From a virus, in IMG/VR virus record IMGVR_UViG_3300037140_000074, positions 1 to 43,377 of that record: a stretch of 43,377 bases of DNA; one strand, written 5' to 3'. Below, piece by piece: positions 31,627 to 37,674 of this stretch (within the stretch, counting starts at the first letter, position 1; every line of letters starts with the position of its first letter). The notes under the pieces were generated by a model. The model saw only the letters and a list, made by a program, of their open reading frames with translations. It made no database searches and was not told the origin of the DNA. A program made the position numbers and the translations under genes.

Positions 31627-31805
31627 TTAATCTCCTTACTTTTAAGAACTGCCCATATAAAACATAAAAATAAAACGCAAATGAAAATAACAAATGAAAC
31701 GATTGAAGGTAAAAATACTACCCACCAAGACCAATCAATTATTTTTGCAAGCTTTGCAATAACAAAAATGATAGTTAAAACCCCTAAAAGTCCGATATTT
31801 TTCAT
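31623..31805 (-). CDS. Small membrane protein, Fragile-X-F-like
   Basis: 60 residues, two membrane helices. LLGVLTIIFVIAKLAKIIDWSWWVVF closely follows the pattern of the short transmembrane Fragile-X-F family found in phages and bacteria (K.IDWSWWWV). It ends in a charged KSKEIK. The upstream leader holds two hairpins (31824-31868). Confidence 0.75.
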   Translation of the reverse strand: MKNIGLLGVLTIIFVIAKLAKIIDWSWWVVFLPSIVSFVIFICVLFLCFIWAVLKSKEIK

Positions 31806-31823
31806 TTTACCTCTTGCTTGATA

Positions 31824-31868
31824 CCGATCACATAATCGGGTAGGGATAGGCTAGATAATCTAGCCTAT
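31824..31868. other. Two tandem hairpins between DUF932 and membrane-protein genes
   Basis: ATAGGCTAGA (31846-31855) and TCTAGCCTAT (31859-31868) pair perfectly around a 3-base loop. CCGAT (31824-31828) and ATCGG (31835-31839) form a second, smaller stem. On the minus strand they follow the DUF932 stop, and neither is followed by a T run. They may act as an RNA processing or stability element, or as an attenuator. Confidence 0.65.
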
Positions 31869-31879
31869 CAATTACCAAA

Positions 31880-32875
31880 TTAAGTAGTTACCAATTGCTT
31901 AGCTAATTCAAGTGCTTTAAGATCAATCTGCCGATTAGGGCCAACCAGAACTGATTTTAAACGCCTGTCCTCACCTACTGCTTGAACATGGTTCAGGTAG
32001 TAATTAACTGCCTGATATGCGCCGTAAACGGTGCCATTTGCATTTGGCTGATCAACGATTGATGATTCAGTTTGAAATATTTCGTTAATAGCATTTTGCA
32101 ATTTGAGCAAGCGATCTGCTTCTTTCCTCGCAACTTCTTTATCTTCACTCGTTGCATTGTCTGACAATGCTTGCATACGTGGAAAGAATATTCTCTTAAC
32201 ATATTTATCAAGATCCGCTTGTACTATTTGATGTGTCATTAACTGCTCTAATTGCTTGCCGTAAGCTAAGAATTGCCCGTTGGCAGTATCAATCAGATCA
32301 GTAACTAACTCGACATTATGGCCAACATTGCCCTTATGCCTAACACGGATTAAGCTTGATTGATTAGATCCTTCAGCCATTGACAAGGTATTTGCACATA
32401 CCACGCGAATAGGAACAAAGCCAACGCGAGCTGACTTCATGCCAGTATGCTCATTAGACAGCATTATAAAGCGCTTTATATGCTCACCATTGCCAACAAG
32501 CAAGTCGCCGGGTAGTCTGAGCAATAAAACAATTTCCTGCCCATCCTTGAGCGTGAGAGCGCTCTCAGGAATACAGCCGGCTTCAAGTAAAGGATCTATA
32601 CAGTCAATTAGTTCAGAGTTTTGCAAAACTGAGTATTGAGCCGATAGCTTGTCACCAAGAATAATCCGCTTGCCGTTATATTCTCTTATTGTTGCATATG
32701 TAGTTGTTGGCTCACCATGAGCTGTGAACAACTGTTCTTTAGCTATTGGATAACCAAATTTTTCAATAAGGTCTGGCTTGGTTATTATTCGGTCTTTGAA
32801 TATTTCACCCTTACCATGCCAAGCGTCTTGCAAATAAAACATTGCCGAATCAGTTTCATTGATTAAATCTGCCAT
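31880..32875 (-). CDS. DUF932 family protein
   Basis: 331 residues matching the DUF932 pattern: WHGKGEIF near residue 19, REYNGKRIILGDKLSAQYSVLQNSELI, then FIMLSNEHTGMKSARVGFVPIRVVCANTL and the final VYGAYQAVNYYLNHVQ. Such proteins are common in phages and plasmids and are expressed early. Plasmid relatives are sometimes annotated as antirestriction-related, but the biochemical role is not established. It is one of the first early genes, downstream of the control region. Confidence 0.85.
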   Translation of the reverse strand: MADLINETDSAMFYLQDAWHGKGEIFKDRIITKPDLIEKFGYPIAKEQLFTAHGEPTTTYATIREYNGKRIILGDKLSAQYSVLQNSELIDCIDPLLEAGCIPESALTLKDGQEIVLLLRLPGDLLVGNGEHIKRFIMLSNEHTGMKSARVGFVPIRVVCANTLSMAEGSNQSSLIRVRHKGNVGHNVELVTDLIDTANGQFLAYGKQLEQLMTHQIVQADLDKYVKRIFFPRMQALSDNATSEDKEVARKEADRLLKLQNAINEIFQTESSIVDQPNANGTVYGAYQAVNYYLNHVQAVGEDRRLKSVLVGPNRQIDLKALELAKQLVTT

Positions 32876-32899
32876 TTGTGTACCTCGTTAACCGATTAT

Positions 32900-32955
32900 T
32901 TTCTAGGACATTCCTAGCCTTTTAATACGGTATACAAGTGCTTGAATAGCAAGCA
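32900..32955. other. Hairpins in the DUF932 leader
   Basis: Within the 93-base gap above the DUF932 gene, GTGCTTG and CAAGCAC pair around ctatt on the minus strand (about 32937-32955). CTAGGA and TCCTAG flank a short centre at about 32903-32917. The second contains CTAGGACA, the half of the operator-like TGTCTAGGACA found at the two early promoters. No -10 follows it here, so it may be a regulator site or only RNA structure. Confidence 0.5.
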
Positions 32956-32968
32956 CCCGTTTACCAAA

Positions 32969-33505
32969 TTAAGTGGTGATTGATAAAAACTCGGCAATTT
33001 TATTGCAATGCTGGCAAATAACGGGCTTGCCAGGTGTCACTAAATGCGTGAATGTATGCGGCGTAGACAAGCATTGATACAAGCCAAGCTTGCCTGGCAA
33101 TTTAGCTAGCTTGTTAGCCAATGGGTAAGAGCTGCCATGTTCTAGTGGCTGTATAGTATTAACTATAGGATTAACCGGCTTGAAATTTGTCGGCGGGCAG
33201 ATATCGCCTTGGCACTCGGCTTCTTTAGGTACTAATAGGCTATTAAGCGATTGATTGAGAACATCACGATTAGCCTTGATAGCCGCTTCCATAGCATTAT
33301 GGTCAATAACTGCTTGAGTGTCATCGCAAACGGTCTGTAAGTGGTTACCTTGGCACTTGTGGAAGTCAGCACGAGCCGTGAGGCCGTCACTATCTACGTT
33401 TGTCAAGTACCATTTGTAGCTTGTGTAGCTACGTTGCCAAGCAACCATAGCTTGACATTTGTTGCAAAATGTTGTTTTTTGCGCTTGAATTCTACCTGTT
33501 GACAT
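32969..33505 (-). CDS. Early zinc-binding protein of unknown function
   Basis: 178 residues. FCNKCQAMVAW at the start and ICQHCNKIAEF at the end are two CxxC knuckles that may join in one or two zinc sites. Between them are further Cys/His (HKCQGNHLQTVC, CQGDIC). The C-terminal VTPGKPVICQHCNK reads like a zinc ribbon. It has its own strong promoter (33530-33558) and ribosome site (AGAGGGTC), so it should be highly expressed soon after entry. A host-takeover role is possible. Confidence 0.65.
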   Translation of the reverse strand: MSTGRIQAQKTTFCNKCQAMVAWQRSYTSYKWYLTNVDSDGLTARADFHKCQGNHLQTVCDDTQAVIDHNAMEAAIKANRDVLNQSLNSLLVPKEAECQGDICPPTNFKPVNPIVNTIQPLEHGSSYPLANKLAKLPGKLGLYQCLSTPHTFTHLVTPGKPVICQHCNKIAEFLSITT

Positions 33506-33529
33506 TTGTTTGACCCTCTTTGCTTGTTA

Positions 33530-33558
33530 ATTATACCTTTAATCTGTCTAATTGTCTA
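33530..33558 (-). promoter_or_regulatory. Early promoter P1 with operator-like TGTCTAGGACA
   Basis: Reading the minus strand, TAGACA (33558-33553), a 17-base spacer and a perfect TATAAT (33535-33530) form a sigma70 promoter 25 bases above the gene at 33505. The near-palindrome TGTCTAGGACA (plus 33553-33563) overlaps the -35 exactly, and a TAGACAGATTAAA motif fills part of the spacer. P2 has the same arrangement, which points to joint regulation. Confidence 0.85.
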
Positions 33559-33582
33559 GGACAAGTCATTTTTTTAATCTGT

Positions 33583-33681
33583 CTACTCACTTTCATCTTG
33601 ATTAGTGTTGTCAGTATCGTTTGTGTGTGTAGCCAAGTAGTCAATTCTCATTAGATACGCTTCATATTCGTTGTCATTCAT
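33583..33681 (-). CDS. 32-residue acidic peptide, first early gene
   Basis: AAGGAGG eight bases before an ATG at 33681 opens a 33-codon frame ending at 33583. The product starts MNDNEYEAYLMRIDYLATHT and is strongly acidic and Asn/Asp-rich (TNDTDNTNQDESE). It sits just downstream of promoter P2. The ribosome site is among the best in the genome. It may mimic DNA or bind a host enzyme, as small acidic early phage proteins sometimes do, but this is inference. Confidence 0.7.
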   Translation of the reverse strand: MNDNEYEAYLMRIDYLATHTNDTDNTNQDESE

Positions 33682-33716
33682 GTTGATAACCTCCTTTTTA
33701 ATCTGTCTACTCTCTT

Positions 33717-33745
33717 ATTTTAGCACTTTAAGGTCAATCTGTCTA
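33717..33745 (-). promoter_or_regulatory. Early promoter P2 with operator-like TGTCTAGGACA
   Basis: On the minus strand TAGACA (33745-33740), a 17-base spacer and TAAAAT (33722-33717) precede the 32-residue acidic gene. TGTCTAGGACA at plus 33740-33750 overlaps the -35, the same placement as at P1. The first transcript of infection probably starts near 33710. Confidence 0.8.
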
Positions 33746-33770
33746 GGACATTTGATTAAAACTGATAAAT

Positions 33771-33909
33771 GGCACGGCTCGGAATAGTGATAGGCTGCCT
33801 TAGCTGCCTTAGATTAGTTAAAACAGAATAGTTAAAGGACAAATAAATATTTTCTGTACGCCTAAGATGGCTAATTTGAGTGTCTGAGGCATTTTAGGCA
33901 GCCCGTGCC
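33771..33909. ncRNA. Possible structured RNA or long hairpin
   Basis: GGCACG (33771-33776) pairs with CGTGCC (33904-33909), and GGCTGCCT (33793-33800) pairs with AGGCAGCC (33896-33903). The right-hand partners are directly adjacent, so the two stems stack with a one-sided 16-base bulge. A second copy of GCTGCCTTAG follows the first and could swap into the stem. The enclosed 95 bases are AT-rich. Strand and expression are unknown. Confidence 0.4.
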
Positions 33910-34018
33910 TTTCGCTGGTGTTTTGGCAAAGTGAAATAATCGCGTCTAAGCAAACCAGGCCCGACAGGCAGGCATTTTGCGTGATACCACTTTCTTAATA
34001 ATTGCATAACAATTGCCT

Positions 34019-34052
34019 GACAGTTTACCGGCAGCTCCGCTGATAAACTGTC
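34019..34052. other. Hairpin in control region
   Basis: GACAGTTTA (34019-34027) and TAAACTGTC (34044-34052) are perfect inverted repeats. CAGC and GCTG pair inside around tcc. TGTCTAG follows immediately, recalling half of the operator-like word at P1 and P2. There is no T run, so a terminator is unlikely. Confidence 0.6.
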
Positions 34053-34131
34053 TAGTAGGCGTAGTTAACAAGACCTTGACATTGTGTAACAGTGTAATTA
34101 AGGTAAAAACTAAACGTTAGGCATAAAACAG

Positions 34132-34160
34132 AGGCGGCTAGAAGGTCATTCTAGCCGCCT
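34132..34160. other. Perfect 12-bp GC-rich hairpin in control region
   Basis: AGGCGGCTAGAA (34132-34143) and TTCTAGCCGCCT (34149-34160) pair perfectly around ggtca. On the minus strand CTGTTTTATG follows, giving a weak terminator. It may insulate the early and late arms, or form a cruciform at an origin. Confidence 0.7.
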
Positions 34161-34537
34161 GAAATATGTTTGGCTGGTAATCCTACCCTAATTAGCTAAC
34201 GCGAGCTTGCAGCGTACACATAGCTTTTGTCAAGCGGCTGTCTTATCATGTATTAGCAACGTATGACATCTAAGCGTACTAATCTGTCCTTGTTATCTAA
34301 TCTCTTTACATCTATACTCTTTGCATATACCATGTCAAGCTCTTGTTATCTTGTTGCCAGGCGGGTAAAAGCATTCTTTTACCTTTGACGTACACGACCC
34401 ACCAATAGGCAGCGCCTGACTTACAAGCCCATATACACAAACTAAAAATAAAAATTTTATCCTGTACAAATTAATTACTTCTTGACAATAAAAAATTCTA
34501 TACCAGACATTTTACAATGGTGGACAGATTAGAATTA

Positions 34538-34567
34538 TTGACACAACCCGCACCAACTCGATAGACT
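34538..34567 (+). promoter_or_regulatory. Plus-strand promoter for the packaging/structural arm
   Basis: TTGACA (34538-34543), an 18-base spacer and TAGACT (34562-34567) lie 33 bases before the gene at 34600. A small inverted repeat AGACT/AGTCT (34563-34577) covers the start region. A GGACAGATTAGA word sits just upstream, the complement of the motif at the early promoters. The -10 is only a partial match, so an activator may be needed. Confidence 0.55.
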
Positions 34568-34599
34568 CATATTAGTCTCACACCTTCAGGAGAAACAAA

Positions 34600-35250
34600 A
34601 TGGACATTGCAGCATTATTAGCAACGAAAGCAGAAACACCGCAAGAATCACAAACGGTTGTTACACCAGCAGAACAGCTACCAGCAAGCGAAACTGAATA
34701 CACTGTGGCAACTTTTCAAGGTTTATATTACAAAGGCGTAGCGAATGGCAAAGAAGCGGTTTCATTCAAAATAGACATTAAAGTTCCATTCACATGTTTA
34801 AGAGATCAAGGTTATCATCCAGCATGGGTAATGCAGAAGATGGGCAAAAGCCTTCTTGGTAAAGACGCAGCATTTGGCGGTTTACGTAATTTTGAACTTA
34901 CGCAAACAACAAAATTACCTAATGATTTGAATCCAATCGAGCATTTAAACTGGACGGCTAATTATCATGATTTGTGCAATTTGGTTAAACGGTACGCTAC
35001 AGAACGGCAGTATTACCCATTAGATCCGTCTGAAGGAACACCACTACCAGCAAGACGAGTCTCAGTGATGCAAGAGCTATTCAGTACACCAGCTTCGCTA
35101 CGAAACGCGATTAAGCGGTGTATTGCAGATCCAGAAGCTTTTGATAAAGAGCAAGGAAAATTAGTTAAAAAATGGACTGACGCTGATACTAAAAAGATGC
35201 GTAATCTCGATAATGAACTTATGAGATTGAATGAAACTAATGGCAGATGA
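34600..35250 (+). CDS. Hypothetical protein, first gene of the plus-strand arm
   Basis: 216 residues, not recognised. A disordered Gln/Thr/Pro-rich start is followed by TVATFQGLYYKGVANGKEAVSFKIDIKVPF, a beta-type region, and a helical C-terminus (RNAIKRCIADPEAFDKEQGK). AGGAG lies 8 bases before the ATG. Position before the terminase genes suggests a role in packaging control or late regulation. Confidence 0.6.
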   Translation: MDIAALLATKAETPQESQTVVTPAEQLPASETEYTVATFQGLYYKGVANGKEAVSFKIDIKVPFTCLRDQGYHPAWVMQKMGKSLLGKDAAFGGLRNFELTQTTKLPNDLNPIEHLNWTANYHDLCNLVKRYATERQYYPLDPSEGTPLPARRVSVMQELFSTPASLRNAIKRCIADPEAFDKEQGKLVKKWTDADTKKMRNLDNELMRLNETNGR

Positions 35251-35662
35251 ACTATCAATCATAGCTGATTCACCAATATCACCACCAGTACAAGCTAATG
35301 AACCCCCTGATTATTCTCAGAAAGCATTAGACGCTCAACTACGTCCTGAAATGATTGAAGCAGCTAGAATGTCTGTTGGTGATTTGGTAGCGCTTGTACA
35401 AGACGTAGAGCAATTTAATAAGCTTCCAGCTTTTAAAGCGAGTTGGATTAAAGCTTTGCTACGCGCTGTTACGGCAGGAGAAATGCAAGCAGTGAGCTTT
35501 GTACAAGAACACCTTGTCGGTAAAGCAATTCAACGAGTACAAACAGAAAATGTTAGCTATACATATCAGGACTTGTTACATCGGATCAAGGAAAAAGAGG
35601 CCCGCTATCAGATAATTGTAAATGATGAACCTTCACCTAAGACATGGAGTGATTTGTTATGA
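35231..35662 (+). CDS. Small terminase subunit-like protein
   Basis: Up to 143 residues; ATGs at 35231 and 35240 are both possible, overlapping the upstream stop. The C-terminal half reads like small terminase or DUF5681-type proteins: WIKALLRAVTAGEMQAVSFVQEHLVGKAIQRVQTENV with a GKA.QRV phrase and helical surroundings. It directly precedes and overlaps the large terminase (ATGA at 35659), the normal TerS place. The assignment rests mainly on position. Confidence 0.6.
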   Translation: MKLMADELSIIADSPISPPVQANEPPDYSQKALDAQLRPEMIEAARMSVGDLVALVQDVEQFNKLPAFKASWIKALLRAVTAGEMQAVSFVQEHLVGKAIQRVQTENVSYTYQDLLHRIKEKEARYQIIVNDEPSPKTWSDLL

Positions 35663-37302
35663 CGATAAAACAATTAAGTCAAGAAGAATGGGACCTCCAC
35701 CAACGTTTGCTGACAGACTTTCCATTTTTCTCAAGACACATAATTAAAATCGAGCCTAAAGATTTACAAGAAACCGACGAGAATTTTAAAGAATCAATAT
35801 CGATTCTAGCGGATGAAGATTCACTAGACGGCACAATTCCTTTACTGTTCCACCCCGGTCAGTTGAAACTGTATGCAGCAATAAAATCAATGCAGGACGA
35901 GCTTGGATTTATCCGTATTGCAATGGTTAAGCCACGGCAGGTTGGCTGGTCAACACTGATTCAGTCATATTTGTACTGGCGAGCAACAATGACGAAAGGG
36001 ATGAGAATCCACATCGTCAGCCACAATACCGACAGTACCAGACAATTCTTACGCAGGTTTAGAAAAATATGCAAAGGAGCGCCCGCTTACATCACCCCTG
36101 GTAGACCTGTAGATAATTCAAAAGAAATCATTTTAGACAATGGAGCTTCAGTATCTATAGCGACAGCAGGAACACCAGATGCTATTCGTTCTTCAAGTTT
36201 TCATGCTGGTCACTTAACAGAAGAACCTTCTTGGCCAGAACCTGAAGCCACTATGGCAGCTTTAATGCCAGCATTATCGGATGGGCCTAATTCGATTTGT
36301 TTTAGAGAAGCAACGTCTAAAGGTAAAGGAACACCTTGGCATAGGTTTATTCAAGACGTTCAAACAAACCAGACTGAATGGAGGTTATTCTTTGATGCTT
36401 GGTTTAGCCACCCAAAATATCAAACAACACCACCGCTAGGATGGCAGCCTAACGAAGAAGCATTAGAAGCTCAGCGCTTATACAATCTCACACTTCACCA
36501 ACTTTTCTGGCGAGCTAATAAAATTAAATCGCTTGGCGCTTTATGGCTGTTTAAACAAGAGTACCCAGGCACTGTAGAAGAATCATTTCAAGCTTCTGCT
36601 AATACTCTTTACAATCCAGATACGATTACAAGAGCTAGAAAGAACGACAAAAATCTTATACCTGATCCGTATGCTCCATTGATTATGGGCGTAGACCCCG
36701 CTAGAACAGGCGACAGGACGGTTATCGCTTTTAGGCAGGGTAAAGTTGTGAGAGAAGTTCGCGTGTGGCCTAAAATGGACGACATGCGCCTTGTAGGTAT
36801 TATTGCTACTTACTTGAAAGATGGGTACAACGGTAAAGCAGTATCCAAGTGTTTTATAGATTATGCTATCGGTGAAGGCCCAGCTTCAAGGCTTAGAGAG
36901 CTTGGCTTTTACAAAGAGGTACAGACTGTACATTTTGGCGAAACGCCTAGTGAAGAACGGTATGCAAACAAGCGGATTGAGATGGCGATGAATCTACGTG
37001 ATTGGTTAGGCGATACAGGTGAGCATGTTGCTATTCCTGACAGTGATGATATAGCTGCTGACTTGTTAGCTATCCCAGATTTTGTGAACAGTACAGGCTC
37101 TGAAAAGCTCAAGCTTCCACCTAAAGACCTTATCAAGAAGGAGTACGGCCGCTCTCCTGATATCTTTGACGCTATTATATTAACTTTTGCTTATCCTGTA
37201 GCTGGCGAACGTCCTGCTGCTCTACATGAATTTGCCCGGAATAACTTAGCCCACTTGCCACCTAGCGAATTTGCTTCTATTCTTAAAGACTTTGAAAGCT
37301 GA
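35659..37302 (+). CDS. terL: Terminase large subunit
   Basis: 547 residues; the packaging motor. The ATPase has an adapted Walker A, MVKPRQVGWST (residues 89-99), and Walker B with catalytic Glu in GHLTEEPSW (184-192). The RNase H-fold nuclease shows IMGVDPARTGDRTVIAF with Asp346, KCFIDYAIGEG with Asp401, and SPDIFDAIIL with Asp501 and Asp504. Length is usual for podoviral TerL. Packaging type cannot be told from this alone, and the contig ends do not define physical ends. Confidence 0.93.
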   Translation: MTIKQLSQEEWDLHQRLLTDFPFFSRHIIKIEPKDLQETDENFKESISILADEDSLDGTIPLLFHPGQLKLYAAIKSMQDELGFIRIAMVKPRQVGWSTLIQSYLYWRATMTKGMRIHIVSHNTDSTRQFLRRFRKICKGAPAYITPGRPVDNSKEIILDNGASVSIATAGTPDAIRSSSFHAGHLTEEPSWPEPEATMAALMPALSDGPNSICFREATSKGKGTPWHRFIQDVQTNQTEWRLFFDAWFSHPKYQTTPPLGWQPNEEALEAQRLYNLTLHQLFWRANKIKSLGALWLFKQEYPGTVEESFQASANTLYNPDTITRARKNDKNLIPDPYAPLIMGVDPARTGDRTVIAFRQGKVVREVRVWPKMDDMRLVGIIATYLKDGYNGKAVSKCFIDYAIGEGPASRLRELGFYKEVQTVHFGETPSEERYANKRIEMAMNLRDWLGDTGEHVAIPDSDDIAADLLAIPDFVNSTGSEKLKLPPKDLIKKEYGRSPDIFDAIILTFAYPVAGERPAALHEFARNNLAHLPPSEFASILKDFES

Positions 37303-37316
37303 AAGAGTAGCACTCA

Positions 37317-37385
37317 ATGAAGAAGAAGCTCAACATAGGGACAGAAGTGACGCTATTAGAAATAGATAAAGGAGGCTGCTATTAG
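37317..37385 (+). CDS. 22-residue leader frame before the ATT-start gene
   Basis: An ATG at 37317 opens MKKKLNIGTEVTLLEIDKGG and ends TAG at 37383-37385. Its last codons contain the AGGAGG that serves the next gene, and its stop overlaps the putative ATT start by one base. It could deliver ribosomes to that start by termination and reinitiation. It lacks a strong ribosome site of its own, so it may be incidental. Confidence 0.35.
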   Translation: MKKKLNIGTEVTLLEIDKGGCY

Positions 37386-37674
37386 TTTTAGTGGCGGAGG
37401 TGCTTCAGCAGCATCGGCAGAGCAACAAACCTTGGCAACTATGCAGGAACAGCAAGTGGCGTTGAATAATCAACAAGCGCAACAACAAGCTTCTTATGCT
37501 GCCCAAGATGCTGCAACACAAGCTTCTGTAGCAGCACAGTTTGCTTCTGCTACACAACAAACACCAGCAGCTCAAGCAGCTTCTCAACTGGGAATACTAG
37601 CCTTCATTAATACATCGTCCACAGGATTATCAAACAATCCAAAAACAGGGTCTTTACGACTATTAGGAAATTAA
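37381..37674 (+). CDS. Gln/Ala-rich protein before portal, probable ATT start
   Basis: The frame has no ATG until 37432, which would give 80 residues. It is open back to ATT at 37381, and AGGAGG (37370-37375) lies five bases before that ATT. From there the protein would begin (M/I)SFSGGGASAASAEQQTLATM, 97 residues, in the style of the small Gly-rich protein that often precedes the podoviral portal. The rest is a Gln/Ala-rich helix, like internal or scaffold-associated proteins. Either a rare ATT start or a base error (ATG read as ATT) explains it. Confidence 0.6.
   Translation: MSFSGGGASAASAEQQTLATMQEQQVALNNQQAQQQASYAAQDAATQASVAAQFASATQQTPAAQAASQLGILAFINTSSTGLSNNPKTGSLRLLGN

Larger units (their letters stand above)
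33682..34599. other. Gene-free control region between early and late arms
   Basis: About 920 bases hold no credible gene on either strand. They contain promoter P2, a possible structured RNA at 33771-33909, hairpins at 34019-34052 and 34132-34160, two further AATCTGTC-type words (34281 and the complement at 34522), AT-rich stretches at 34440-34500 and a plus-strand promoter at 34538. This is the divergence point of transcription and could also hold an origin of replication. Confidence 0.8.

Noticed and set aside
34330-34390. 20-residue minus-strand frame with AAAGG before its ATG (start near 34374)
   Set aside because: Too short and without any sequence character or operon link; the ribosome site is only moderate.
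34482-34518. TTGACA at 34482 with TACAAT at 34513 as a promoter
   Set aside because: The spacing is 25 bases, too long for sigma70; no acceptable -10 lies at 16-18 bases.
33682-34599. tRNA genes in the control region
   Set aside because: No T-loop or acceptor-stem pattern was seen on either strand.
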